A DNA stretch of 64,000 nt from Ashinkailepas kermadecensis. Taxonomy: Eukaryota > Arthropoda > Thecostraca > Neolepadidae. Numbering within the stretch: position 1 is the stretch's first letter; every line of letters starts with the position of its first letter. Below are positions 22,691 to 35,054 of this stretch, piece after piece. The notes beneath the pieces were generated by a model. That model did no database searches, was not told the DNA's origin, and worked only from the letters and a program-made list of their open reading frames with translations. The position numbers were made by a program, and so were the translations under genes. The stretch is from positions 110,020-174,019 of the forward strand of contig JAOTOM010003652.1 in NCBI GenBank assembly GCA_034440615.1, written 5' to 3'.

Positions 22691-24980
22691 ATAAAGTCAT
22701 AAAGTGCTAAGGCTTAATAAGAGCCACAGGGGTTAAGCCTATCTAGAAAAGGTACTAGAAATGTACATACTCTCACCCCAATCAATCTCTTATCTCAAGT
22801 TCCTAGGGAGCTAAATATCCCAGCCCATCTAGCACAATTCACTTGCTATTGCATAACACACTCAACAATTACAAACTCCTCCCGTCATACCCATTGTGCT
22901 ACCATAGACAATCTCATCAGTATCACATCCCGAAGGAAGGTGCTGAATCCACTGCTAGGTACACCCTATATAAAGTTATGAAGCGTTTAGACTTAATAAG
23001 AGACCCAAGGGCTCATCCAGTTCAGTCTGTAAATGGAAGATACCATAAGCCTGGTAAAAAGACCCACCCCAACCATCCCACATTCTGAAGAAACCAGTCC
23101 CCCAATATCCCACACACTTATCAATACTTATCTACCCTACCTATCCAGCCCTATTCCCCTGAGCTCTCTTAACACATGTGGATTGAATGCCTTATCAATA
23201 ATTTTCCAACTGCATCCATGCCTGCTGAAAGGGGTCTGTGTCGTGCACACTTTCTTAACATAAATATCACCCCATCCATCACAAATTAGAACTCAAAAAC
23301 AAGATTGTCCTGTCTAAAAATTTGTCCACCCTACTTTTATATACATTCAATGAGGAACTCCCCACAACATCAGCAGGCAGCCCATTCCACTGATCAACAA
23401 CCCTTTGACCTCAATGAGATCTCCCCGCAGCCTTCTGTATCTAAGTGAAAACATATTCAATTTCTTCAATCTTTCCTCATATGCCAGGTTGCTTATACCA
23501 TTAACCATTTGTGTTGCCCTCTTTTGTACTCTCTCTAAAAGCCAACAATCTTTTTCATAACTAGGGGACCAAGCTTGGACACAGTATTCCAAATGCGGCC
23601 TGACATATGCACAGTAAAGCTTCCTGATGATTTCCTTACCTTTGTATGATACATTCCTATTTATTTCCCCAAGCATTCTTAGTGCCTTCTTCCTGGCTTC
23701 TTTGGTCTGTTCTGATGCCCCCAATTTTGTGTTCAAAATAAAACCTAAGTCCTTCTCATGCTGCATCACAGATAGTACTTGGCCACCCATCAGGTATGGA
23801 GCCTGCATATGCTGCCTACCTACATGCATGATTTTGCACTTACTAAAGGCCTCACTAAAGTCAAGATATGCTACATCAACCTGATTTCCCTGATCAAATT
23901 GTTCTGTAGCAAAATTCAAGAAGTCCAAGAGATTTGTGCGACACGATCGCCCTTTTCTAAACCCATGTTGAGTATCTTGAATCAATCTGTTTACTTCCAG
24001 AAAACTAACTATTCTATCCTTGATAATTGATTCAAGTACCGTGCAGACTAGGGATGTGAGGCTTACTGGCCTATGGTTTTCAACTTTCCTTCTTTCTTGA
24101 AAATAGGAACTACATTTGCCCTCTTCCAATCTGTTGGAATTTCATTTTGTGAAACTGATCTATTATTATATTAAGTGGACAACAAAATATATAATATTTT
24201 ATATACAAAATATTGTATTAAGTGGACTTGCCAGTTCCTTTTCAGCTTCCCGCAATACCCTAGCATAAGTTCCACCAGGTCCTGCTGTCTTGTTTGGCTT
24301 TATTTTCCTGATATAATTGAAAACAACATCACTATCAATGAAATCAATATCGTTTATCTGATCACCTGTCACTGAACTGTGGTGTACAGTTGGCAGATTA
24401 GTCACATCTTCCAATGTAAACACTGATTTAAACTGCTTGCTCAGCTCCTCAACCATCTCACCATCCTCACTCAATATGGTCCCATTTACTTCCAGTGGAC
24501 CAATTGTGCTTGAAACTTTACTTAGCTTGTAGAAACTAAAGAACTTTTTACTGCCCCCATTACAGTTCCTAGCCAAATCCAGTTCTTTTGCTCGCTTTGC
24601 TGCTCTGGTTTTCTGCTTTACAGCATCTCTAGCTTTTTGATAAGACCTTAGATTTACGATATTTGAAGCTTCCTTAAATACTCTAAATGCATCTTTCTTA
24701 GCCTTAATTGCTTTCATCAAATCTGGTGTAAGCCATGCTGGCTTTCCTACCCTTCTTTTGCGCCTTTGCTTTTGGGGGACATGTCTAATCTGAATTTCCC
24801 TGAAGTAAGATTTGAACTCTTCCCACATTTCACAGGCTAAATCAAAGAATTCTTCTTCCCATTTTATGGCACTTAAAGCCTCTCTCATGCAGTCAAAGTC
24901 TGCCCTGTTAAAATTTGGAATCTTTGCCAAATTATCCTTGATTGTCCCTGCTACTTGTGCCTTGAATCTCACTATGTTAT
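22690..24980 (-). mobile_element. CR1-like LINE, internally deleted reverse transcriptase
   Basis: Minus-strand frames at 24199-25023 and 23347-24129 read as a CR1/L2-clade LINE. In order: the linker after the endonuclease (KPAWLTPDLMKAIKAKKDAF), RT motif region NKTAGPGGTYARVLREAEKE, RPVSLTSLVCTVLESIIKD, HGFRKGRSCRTNLLDF and VDVAYLDFSEAF. It then jumps directly to SKCKIMHVG, so the part carrying the FADD active-site box is missing. The C terminus continues with ALRMLGEINRNV and KLYCAYVRPHLEYCVQAWSP, and after a frameshift with a 'WNGLPADVV' ending near 23390. The 3' tail has two ACTTTATG units at about 22690. It is 5'-truncated, contains a small AT insertion at 24180-24216, and cannot be active. 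Confidence 0.92.
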
Positions 24981-25039
24981 CTTGGTATGCCACAGAACGT
25001 TGATGGTGAAGGAAATACACCATTTTCTAAAAGCATGTG

Positions 25040-27190
25040 CTCAAGATAAACAGCTCATTCTTCAGACAACCAGAAATGACGTAATGAGAATCATTCGGTT
25101 GGAATTTCTGCGAAGCATATGGGCAATTTCAATCATTGTTCTAATGCAGAAAGAAATGAAATGCAAATCACCAGTTTGATAGCAATACATACATTTGCGG
25201 TCGTTTGTACAATTTCAGCAACTTTATGATTCCTTCCCCTCGGAAATTGGAACTCAAATGCGCAAAACTGAATGTCAACGTCCCATGCATATTTCTCATA
25301 TGGCGATAATATCACTTTTATTTGGTGGCTTCGTCCACCTTTTATTTGCTGAATGGTTACGTGTTGCACCGCAATTGCATCCGCATCATTCGAGCATATC
25401 ACAACAAAATCTGTCATGATATATATGCATTTGCAATGGTTATTGCAACGGTAATGCAAATGGTAATTGCATTCGGGTCACGTGTGATTGAGGGTTGTGT
25501 AATTGCGCAGTGTTGGTCTATATGGGTGAGCTGTGATTGGTAAAGGAGTTGGCGCGCCGTTCAAAGTGACTACAAACGACATTAAAATATTCAGGACTTT
25601 TTGTCGCCTTATCTCTGAATATTTTCTTACATTTTTCGGGTGACACGCGTTTAGCCCTAACTCTCCCGAGGTATTTGTTTTTCATACCGCAAATGGCCAG
25701 TAAAGATGCATTCATTTCTCTTAGTCCGAGAACTGCCGGAAGGTATGGAAAATTATTCCTCCCCTCTCGTGCTTTTCTAGGATGGCAGTCGAACGTGTAG
25801 CGCGATCGCGCTCAAATTTGGTATACCGTCTGACAATTGAATACTGGATCTTCTGATGGTCCAATTTTTGTCTGTGGACCCACAGCCATTGAGTTGGACT
25901 AGGTCAAAGTCAGGTCGCCGGTTTCGAAACGTGTCAATATTAGGGTGTTTTTCCATGAGTTGCCAATTTGTGTTTTCAAAGATGCCAAAACATCTCCATG
26001 TCGCTGTGTAGGTATTCGTCCAAAAATAGTAATAGTTTTGGTGACCTCAGGTCGGGTTAGGAGGTCAGCTCAAGGTCAACACTAAATGCTTGATTATATG
26101 CTTCGAATTTCCAGCATAGCAATCATAGTGCACAATCCGAACTACATGTGATAGAGCGCATTATCTTCTGTAGTGTGCAACGTTTGAGGTCACTATCACA
26201 TTAGGTCGAGGAAGCATGACCCAAGATATGTACCCGTATCTATCTACAGAAATAGTCAATGGTCGTCATCCCACTGATGGTCATTTTTTTCGGAAGCTAA
26301 ATGATATCACATGCTCCTGTTACACCAGCTGACATGTCTTGTACGTGTATTTTATTTGTACCTTTTCAAGGTCAGCATAGGTCAGTGACCCAGGTCATTT
26401 GGGCTGGCCTGAGTCCATCCTCTGTTTGCAGACGATTGACATCAATGTCTTCAACGTTGGATTCGAATTCAGGACTGTTTTTCTGGCACCAATTGTGCCA
26501 ATTACTGCCAAAATTAAACGAATATGACGTCGTTCATCCAAGGTGAATGACCCAGGTGACCTAGTATGATCATATGGAAGCAAAATTCAAACGCGCCGAC
26601 GTAGTCGACGTGCCTAACAGCACCTAATCCACCACCACCACCACCTGGTATGATCCACTTTAACCTTTTTGCAACAAATTGTTTTCTATAGTGGTTTGAT
26701 GTGCTGAATTCGAATCCATCGCCAGTTTTTACCCCAGAAATGCACAAATTATATAAGTTGATATGGTATGCACGTGTGCTCCTGAAAGTAGGTGACCTTG
26801 CCCGGCCAAATGTTACCACGTGACATTTCATCAAGTCTGTGCGCCATGTGTTGCGGCGCATCTTTCCAAGTCCAATTGACTTTGTTTTATCGCTTTGTCG
26901 TTCACAATTTGAAAGTTATGGTACTATTACATTCGAACGCTAAACAATTATGTTGCTTTCCGCGCCTCCTGCGTGTGACCTTGATATGTAAATCAAATTT
27001 TGATGTGTTCACTAGATGTGTTCTCAGCTATTTATGCCAAGCGTCACCCGAACATGCCATTTTGTTAGCAACTGTGAGTGGAAAACCGGCAAATTACACT
27101 GGTCGGTTGGCGATACCTCGACTTTAACCTGTTCGACCCGACATGAAATGTCAACGGTGATTGCGGACAAAATGTATTCACACCACTGAA
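25040..27190. other. Intron 4, AT-rich, AGGTCA-rich unique sequence
   Basis: No exon or known transposon was recognised. From 25890 to 26560 there are many AGGTCA/TGACCT half-sites, including AGGTCA-4-AGGTCA at 26369-26384 followed by another AGGTCA at 26392. A CCACCACCACC run sits at 26630. Confidence 0.45.
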
Positions 27191-27194
27191 CAGA

Positions 27195-29600
27195 TGACGA
27201 CTGACGCTACACGCCGCCGGAAACTGAGAGAGCAACACTGCCTTTCTCGACACTGTGCCGCGTGTTGTGGGGATTGGAGCCGTCGGCGCCGACCGGGTTA
27301 CTCAACTGGAGAGATCAGTTACCTGGCAATCGGCGGCCGACATCTGGTGCCGCCGTCGAACCAGCCGATTGGCGCCGTCGCCGCTCGCTCCTATTCCCGG
27401 CGCCGCCGACGCAGCTAATTGGTGACGTCATCGGACGGGTCGCAATCGACTGGCCGGCTGCGGCGGGCCGCGCTCTCGCCGCCTGCCCGACGGCGCGTCG
27501 ATGCCCGTCGGCGTCGGCTCAGAACCGGAGCCGATGCCGCCTGACTCGTCAGTAGCCGTGACGCGTGAATTGAGCCGGCGCAAGGCTGGCAAAAGCCGGT
27601 TAAAACCGGTTGCGGCCATGTCGGAAGCTTGAGCGGGTTGTCGCCGGTTAATTTCCAAGTTCTCACGTCTTGCTCGGACACACGTTTCGTAGCGTACGCT
27701 TCCTACGCGTTTATAGGCCGGCAGCATGTAAAGTGTTTGTCAAAATGGTTTCGAACGAACAGCCAGGTTTTGTTCACGTCATAGTAATAGAGATATACCC
27801 GGGCATGTGTTTCACTGATGTTAGAATGAAATAAAAAGGCACGGTCAAAGCCCTGCCTTGGAGCGGGAGCGGTGTGGGAGTCGCGAGCTGGGAGTCGCGA
27901 GTTCAGACCGACTCGTGGCCGGTGTTATTCTATGTAGACATGCCCGGCACCACCAGGACACAAACAAGCACTTTTCTTCAGCGCACCCAAGAGGTGCCCA
28001 CCTGCCGTCCTGGTCCCGTGGTGGTCAATGCTTTTTCTTTTTCGGAAACTGAAATCCGAAAATAAAAATTAATATCTGCATTTGGAGGGTTTTTTGGTCC
28101 TCTTGGTCCAACCAGCCCTACCTCCTGCCCCATACATTTTAGTTCAACTCTACCCTACCCCACCCCCGCTTAACAAGAAAGGAAAACGCGACCATCCCAA
28201 GCCCCACTTGAGATACCTGCAGCGCCTCGGACTGACTGTCTTGGTGATGATGTGCCTGGAAGGCACTCTTTCTTAATCTTCGGCCGATTGGTTTGCAAAA
28301 TGTATGTTTCAATACTCTGTGGTGCCCATATATGTACGGAGATATTTTTAACCTACTGCCAGTCATGCTCACAACTGCGAAGTTCTTGAAGTTGACACGC
28401 TGACGTTTTAACTAGTTGCGACTACGGAGCCGGTAGAATACTTATAGCCGGCTGGTTTTAGCCACAGCTTAAACTTGTTGAAACTACTTGGCAGCACTAA
28501 GTTGTGAGCCCTGAGGCGGTGTGAATACTGCACCATTCGGTGCACACCGCCGCGCCAGTGTGCACGTTTTGCCGGAGGTGGAGGCGCCGGGCAGACGCCG
28601 CCTCAGCACCGGTCCGGCCCGTGCGGCCCGGCACCGCTCCGATTTCAACACCCCAGCCCTCCAGTCGAGCGGACGGCCACCAGTTCCGGCTGCAGCCGAG
28701 CCAAATGGGCGCCGGCGATCACCTGACGTGAGGTGCTGGCCACGACAGGCGACGTGAAGGACTGCCAGGTCCGCTGCCCGGCAGGCAGATGTGACAGATG
28801 TGGCAGATGTGACGGTCCGCGTGCTGAGTGAAGGGCGATGTGGAGAAGGGAGAGGATGTGATGCTCAGCCGCAGGCAGGCGTTCAGCCGGCACCCGGACA
28901 ATTACCACTGCAGCAAATGCATGTGGCCTGCGGGACGGTCGTTCGTACCGCTCACGCCGTCTCGTGACTGTGCACGTGGGTGTGCACGTGTGCACATGAT
29001 GCCTGCACGTGTGCAGACATCCAAGTGCACGGTTCGGCTGCCTGAGACTCGTCTGGCGCCTGAGCGCGTGCTTCAGCTCAGAAGTCAACAACGTGCTGGT
29101 GTATTGCCCAGTGGTGTGTGGACTCAAGCTGTCAGGCAAACCCAGGAAGTAATTATCCGATGCCGGTCCGCGCAGACCGCCGAGCCCGCGTTGAGCCAGG
29201 GTCTAGGCCATCGTAGTCTGGGGTGGTGAGTTGCGGCGAACGAACGTCGCACAGCGAGCAAACGGGTATACCTCAGCCCAGCTATGTCTTTTTGGCCTCA
29301 AAATGCGACTTCCAGCCGTTCGTGGCGCTCGGGAACGCTTGGTGACGCACATGCTCTGAAACACTCTGAAACACTTGGTGATGGCGTATTTGTAGGTATT
29401 CGTGTAACCGTGCTTTCCCTGTCAGGGCACGGTTCGGTATTGTTACGTGCGTTGGCTGTTTTGGCTGGGCGGAACACGGCATGCCACTTGTAGGCAGGAT
29501 AGCGCTGAAACGGATCTGACTGCGAACCATGGGCCCTTCTCGAACCCAGACGATGCGGCATTTCAGAAGAAAGGTCGGCTTTGTTTCGTCTTCCAGTGAT
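27195..29600. other. Intron 4, alternating GC-rich and AT-rich unique sequence
   Basis: GC-rich islands at 27230-27600 and 28510-28780 alternate with AT-rich parts; an AATAAA stands at about 27830. Several short open frames exist on both strands, but none has recognisable domains or a convincing exon structure. Confidence 0.4.
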
Positions 29601-29624
29601 CGGTGGGAGTTCGTTTGCATTGTA

Positions 29625-30060
29625 TTATGTCGTGTGGGTTCGGTTGTCGTGTGTGTGCTGTGGGTTCGGTTGTCTGTGTGTTGCATTGTGGGTTCGGTTG
29701 TTGTCGTGTGTCGCATTGTGGGTTCGGTTGTCGTGTGTGTCTGCATCGTGGGTTCGGTTGTCGTGTCGTGTGTCGTGCATCGTGTGGGTTCGGGTGTCGT
29801 GCATCGTGTGGGTTCGGGTGTCGTGTCGTATGTCGTGCATCGTGTATGTTCGGGTGTCTTGTCGTGCATCGTGTGGGTTCGGGTGTCTTGTCGTGCATCG
29901 TGTGGGTTCGGGTGTCTTGTCGTGCATCGTGTGGGTTCGGGTGTCTTGTCGTGCATCGTGTGGGTTCGGGTGTCGTGTCGTGTGTCGTGCATCGAGTGGG
30001 CTCGGGTGTCGTGTTGTGTGTCGTGCATCGTGTGGGTTCGGGTGTCGTTTATGAATTTCT
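29625..30060. repeat. ~29-bp GT-rich minisatellite
   Basis: About 14 units with the core 'cgtgcatcgtgtgggttcgg' and linkers 'gtgtcttgt' or 'gtgtcgtgtcgtg'. The THTMHDKTPEP-type minus frames are artefacts of the array. Confidence 0.92.
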
Positions 30061-30198
30061 GTGGATGTGCCTAGCAGTGGATTCGGCACCTTCCTTCGGG
30101 ATGTGATGCTGATGAGGTTGTCTATGGTGGCACGATGGGTGTGATGGGAGGAGCTTGTGATTATTGAGGGTGTTAGGCGGTAGCAAGTGAGTGGTGTT

Positions 30199-30350
30199 AG
30201 ATGGGCTGGGATATATAGCTTCCTAGGAACTTGGGATAAGGGATTGATTGGGGTGGGAGTATGTACATTCTAGTACCTTTTCTAGATAGGCTTAACCCAG
30301 ATGGGCCCCTGTGGCTCTTATTAAGCCTTAATACTTTATGACTTTATGAG
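30199..30350 (+). mobile_element. LINE 3'-UTR fragment, same family as at 22.7 kb, opposite strand
   Basis: About 150 bp matches, in inverted orientation, the segment at 22690-22835. Shared blocks include 'gattgattggggtg', 'gtaccttttctagatagg', 'cttattaagcctta' and the terminal 'actttatgactttatga'. The repeated ACTTTATG tail marks the 3' end of the same CR1-like family. Confidence 0.85.
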
Positions 30351-30446
30351 TGGGCTCGGGTGTCGTGGGTGGCTGCCTGTCCGAACATTATTTTGTCCAC
30401 ACAAGGACCTATTGTCAGTAAATGGCAGGGCCCCTTTGCTTGAGAG

Positions 30447-31353
<907 letters not shown>

Positions 31354-31645
31354 TGACGAGCGTCGTATGGAAAATTGGCCAAGGGTGGCTTAAAGTGTGC
31401 AACGTCGGATATTTGGAAAGTGCATCGTATGAAGTACCTGTGGTGAGACATAAAAAAATGTGCCATTTATGCAACCACATATTCCGAAACGATGTGAACT
31501 GTTCTTCCTCTATAGACATTTATTGTGTTCCGAGTCTCCCCTCCCCACCTCCCACAAAAACAATGTAATTTATGTTCCGGTAATCGTGACCTTTGGCTCC
31601 ATCAGTTTCCCTAGTTCTCGCATGCAAAACTACATTGTCAACCCG

Positions 31646-31911
31646 GTATTGTGTCCGTGAGAGAGCAGTCTATGGCTGAGGTGCTCGTCTCCGCCGAAGG
31701 TTGTCCGGTCGGGTATTGTGTCCGTGGAGAGCAGTCTATGGCTGAGGTGCTCGTCTCCGCCGAAGGTTGTCCGGTCGGGTATTGTGTCCGTGAGAGAGCA
31801 GTCCATGGCTGAGGTGCTCGTCTCCGCCGAAGGTTGTCCGGTCGGGTATTGTGTCCGTGAGAGAGCAGTCTATGGCTGAGGTGCTCGTCTCCGCCGAAGG
31901 TTGTCCGGTCG
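31646..31911. repeat. 67-bp minisatellite in intron 5
   Basis: Four near-identical units start at 31646, 31713, 31779 and 31846, with cores 'gagagcagtctatggctgag' and 'gtgctcgtctccgccgaagg'. The second unit lacks one base (66 bp). Confidence 0.95.
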
Positions 31912-32099
31912 AGTCTCGCCCGTCACGACCAATCGGCTTGGGGTGGGGGGAGGGGGCGGCGGGCTTGTCGACGCTGCATGACCCCAAACGGTCGACACAC
32001 CGTGAAGTCAGTGGCCACCACGACTGCGACCTTCATCACTGTGCCCGCCCGCTGCCCCCTGCCGTCCGCCCCGTCAGCTTTGTCGTGACCGTGCCGCAG

Positions 32100-32222
32100 G
32101 GCTACAACAAGGCGGTGGACTGGTGGGCGATGGGCGTGCTCATATACGAGATGGCGGCCGGATACCCGCCCTTCTTCGCCGACCAGCCAATCCAGATCTA
32201 CGAGCGCATCGTGTCTGGAAAG
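32100..32222 (+). CDS. PKA-C: PKA-C constant exon 6 (helices F-G)
   Basis: 123 bp between acceptor ...gtgccgcag and donor GTGGGC (32223), phase 0 at both ends. It encodes residues 214-254, [20 protein letters not shown] through IYERIVSGK. Asp220, which anchors the catalytic loop, and Glu230 (YEMAAG), which contacts the substrate P-2 arginine, are present. The only changes from mammalian C-alpha are Met for Leu in WWALG and Arg for Lys in IYEKI. A 15-bp minisatellite begins at the donor. Unspliced read-through would add VGFPTPG and stop. Confidence 0.98.
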
Positions 32223-32226
32223 GTGG

Positions 32227-32512
32227 GCTTCCCCACACCTGGGTGACACGCGTCCGGCTTCCCCACGTCCGGCGTCCCCACGCCCGGCGTCCCCACGCCC
32301 GGCGTCCCCACGCCCGGCGTCCCCACGCCCGGCTTCCCCACGCCCAGCTTCCCCACGCCCAGCTTCCCCACGCCCGGCTGTCCCACGCCCAGCTTCCCCA
32401 CGCCCAGCTTCCCCACGCCCAGCTTCCCCACGCCCGGCTGTCCCACGCCCAGCTTCCCCACGCCCAGCTTCCCCACGCCCAGCCTCCCCACGCCCGGCTG
32501 CTTCCTGCACGC
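32227..32512 (+). repeat. 15-bp minisatellite directly after exon 6 donor
   Basis: About 19 units on the core 'cttccccacgcccgg' (variants cgtcccc, ctgtccc, cccagc). It starts within the first bases of intron 6. The period is a multiple of three; proline-rich and tryptophan-rich frames result on the two strands and are not genes. Confidence 0.95.
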
Positions 32513-32519
32513 CCAAACG

Positions 32520-33445
32520 AGCGTAAACGCCGCAGGCATGCTCGAGTGAGGTCATATAGATATAACCCTACGCTAACACCGAAATGACACAAATGACATG
32601 AATGAAAATACGAAGCAGGTCCGCGAAGTATGTACCGTCCCAGAGATTGGCTCTCAAAGTCGTAGTATAAGCTGCGATTTGCCGCTCTACTCGGCCTGTT
32701 GGGTCACATGAAAGGTATGCCGTTGGCGAGAAGGCCATGGAAGCATTTTCAGTGCAATGGGCGCGCACAAAGATGCCATGCCCTGTAGCACTGTTTACCC
32801 AGCCAAACGGCACGTGGAGAAGTGTTTCCTGGACATTACTGGTGATACATGAACACGGAGACTTGAAAAGGTGAGATGAAGCGATCATCCCCTTCAATAC
32901 TTTGTATGCAAACAACACAACGCACTGTACGTGTCTTGCATTCTCGTAGCTTAAAACTGGCTGTGTGTGTGCATTGCTTACTCATTGTAAAATCAGTGCT
33001 CGGTAAGCACATGAAGTTCGCATTGCATCGACTCACATGTTATGTTAAATGTGCACGCTCACCCACCCATAACAGACAGGAACTTACACGCACACGCGCA
33101 CATGTCGCATGGTCGCGTGCTCACACATGTAAATACGCACGGAGCACACAGCTGCTGCCACCGTGAAGTGGACTGCGGTCGGAAGGCAGGACTGGGAAAG
33201 ACACCGGCCGCCACTCACTTCAGGCGACATCTGGAGGTCCTACTGTGGTATCGCTCATCGCGGCTTGCCGTCAATTCTGCAGGAGCTAACTAAATACTAC
33301 ATGATAGTCTGAAAACCGACACTGAAAGCTGAAAGGAGGAGCCAAGCGTTAAGCTAAGCGCTGCGGCATATGTCTCAATGATGCCGCACGTGTCGATTCC
33401 CTCGCCCACCCAACCGACCGGCCGTCTCACCACGTTGTGTTCGCC
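32520..33445. other. Intron 6 remainder, no feature seen
   Basis: Unique, moderately AT-rich sequence up to the exon 7 acceptor. Nothing recognisable was found. Confidence 0.5.
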
Positions 33446-33450
33446 GGCAG

Positions 33451-33615
33451 GTGCGTTACCCGTCACACTTCAGCTCAGATCTGAAGGACCTGCTGCGGAA
33501 CCTTCTGCAGGTCGACCTCACCAAGCGGTACGGCAACCTCAAGAACGGTGTGAACGACATCAAGGGCCACAAGTGGTTCGCCACCACCGACTGGATAGCC
33601 ATGTACCAGAAGAAG
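33451..33615 (+). CDS. PKA-C: PKA-C constant exon 7 (helices H-I, start of C-tail)
   Basis: 165 bp between acceptor ...tcgccggcag and a GC donor (AAG|GCAAGC at 33616), phase 0 at both ends. It encodes residues 255-309: [40 protein letters not shown], then [15 protein letters not shown]. Arg280 of the large-lobe salt bridge and the DWIAxYQ element entering the C-terminal tail are kept. Changes are conservative (Tyr for Phe in the VRFPS and TKRFG motifs, Met for Ile at WIAIYQ). This exon must choose between two terminal exons, and it has the only non-GT donor in the gene. Confidence 0.98.
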
Positions 33616-33621
33616 GCAAGC
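33616..33621 (+). promoter_or_regulatory. GC-type 5' splice site of intron 7
   Basis: The exon ends AAG and the intron begins GCAAGC. This fits the strong GC-AG donor consensus (AG|GCAAG), and no in-frame GT donor is near. GC-AG introns are about one percent of metazoan introns and are often linked to regulated splicing; here it precedes two alternative acceptors (34923 and 35562). Retention would add [12 protein letters not shown]... and stop after 24 codons, at 33688-33690. Confidence 0.9.
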
Positions 33622-34164
33622 CCCAGCTGCACGGACCTCTCTGACCTCTGGTGGTGGTCTAATTTCCTTCTAGTCGAGCGGTGTTTTTGAGTCGAACTGG
33701 ACCTCTCTGAACTGCATGGTGCCACCTGTCTGCATTATGCTGAGTTTCTGTTCCTGTGCCACCGAAGCGACGGTTCAATAGTGTACAAATCGCATGCCTT
33801 TCTGACTCTACACGCGTTTCTGTTTCTATTCAGTTTGCTTGGACATGGTTTTCTCGCAGTGCCGGATGCCTTTGTTGTAGATGGTCTCTCTTTCTGTTTA
33901 GTGCCGCCGCCTGTGCTGCCCGTACGAATCCGACCGCTCTAATGCCGCTTCTCTGCTGCCATCTATGTCCGCCAGCATCGCCCCCTGCCTACTCCAGACC
34001 ATGCCGGTTCACACCCGCGGTCCCCGGACACACCTCACGAGCCACACCTTGACGGCTGCTCACCGTCTCGGAACAGAGCGCGGGCTGCTACGCGGCCACC
34101 ACCTGCCTTCCACTCTCGGAACAAATGAGATGGCAGCTCGTCTGCTTGTTGGCAGTTCCTGTTG

Positions 34165-34475
34165 CCCGGTTCAGTTGCACTTCACTCTAACTTGGCCCAC
34201 TCAACCTGGTTCAGTTGCACTTCACTCTAACTTCGCCCACTTTGTCCGGTTCAGTTGCACTTCACTTTAACTTGGCCCGCTCTACCTGGTTCAGTTGCAC
34301 TTCACTCTAACTTGGCCCACCCTACCCGGTTCAGTCGCACTCCACTCTAACTTGGCCCACTCCATCTGGTTCAGTTGCACTTCACTCTAATTTGGCCCAC
34401 CTACCTGATTCACATCACTCTAGCTTGGCCCACTCTACTTGGTTCAGTTGCACTTCACTCTAACTTGAGCCACCC
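34165..34475. repeat. 40-bp minisatellite in intron 7
   Basis: About eight units of 40 bp with cores 'gttcagttgcacttcactct' and 'aacttggcccactctacctg', more degenerate toward the 3' end. Confidence 0.92.
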
Positions 34476-34499
34476 TACCATACCATAATTTCATTTGCC

Positions 34500-34768
34500 A
34501 CGTCCTACCCCGCGTCTACCCTGACCCGCACTACCCTGCCCTACCCTGCCCTGCCCTGACCCGCACTACCCTGCTCTGACCCGCACTACCCTGCCCCGCC
34601 CTGACCCGCACTACCCTGCCCCGCCCTGACCCGCACTACCCCGCACTACCCCGCCCTGACCCGCACTACCCTGCCCTACTCTGACCCGCACTACCCTGCC
34701 CTACCCCGCCCTGACCCGCACTACCCTGCCCTACTCTGACCCGCACTACCCTGCCCCGCCCTGCCCGG
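34500..34768. repeat. ~20-bp C-rich minisatellite upstream of exon 8a
   Basis: About 14 degenerate units on the core 'ctgacccgcactaccctgcc'. It is pyrimidine-rich in the sense strand and ends about 150 bp before the exon 8a acceptor. Confidence 0.9.
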
Positions 34769-34922
34769 ACCTGAACGTGCCGGCAGTGCGGGCTGGCCGG
34801 GCCGGGCGGCGGCTGGCTGCGGTGCCCGCGCCCGCTGCGGTGGTGGGCCGGCTTGAGCCGCGGCACGTTGGTGGCGCGCCCGCTCGGCGGCTGAGCCGCT
34901 GACCCTGTCGACGCACGCATAG

Positions 34923-35054
34923 GTGCCGGCGCCGTTCCGACCGGCGCTGCGCTTCGCCGACGACACGTCCAACTTCAACGCCTACGAGGAGGACCCGAAC
35001 GTGGTGCGGCAGGCCGCCGAGCTGCTCTACGCTAGGGAGTTTGCCGACTTTTAG
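34923..35054 (+). CDS. PKA-C: PKA-C alternative last exon 8a (variant C-tail)
   Basis: 132 bp from acceptor ...cacgcatag to stop TAG. It encodes 43 residues beginning VPAPFRPALRFADDTSNFNA and ending REFADF. It aligns with C-alpha residues 310-350. Kept: Phe314, the DTSNF segment with Phe327, Tyr330, the acidic EE, and the terminal hydrophobic motif FxxF (Phe347, Phe350). Lost or changed: the Ser338 autophosphorylation site (region now PNVVRQAAELLYAR), the EKC segment with Cys343, and Lys317-Lys319. It is two residues longer than 8b. Strong GC codon bias matches the constant exons. The intact frame, acceptor and preserved ends argue for a working alternative exon and not a decayed copy. Confidence 0.9.
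   Translation: MPAPFRPALRFADDTSNFNAYEEDPNVVRQAAELLYAREFADF

Noticed and set aside
22417..24999. GTATGCCACAGAACG at 22421 and 24985 as target duplication of the CR1-like LINE
   Set aside because: The left copy is not adjacent to either LINE tail, and the right copy lies inside an open LINE-like frame; probably coincidence.
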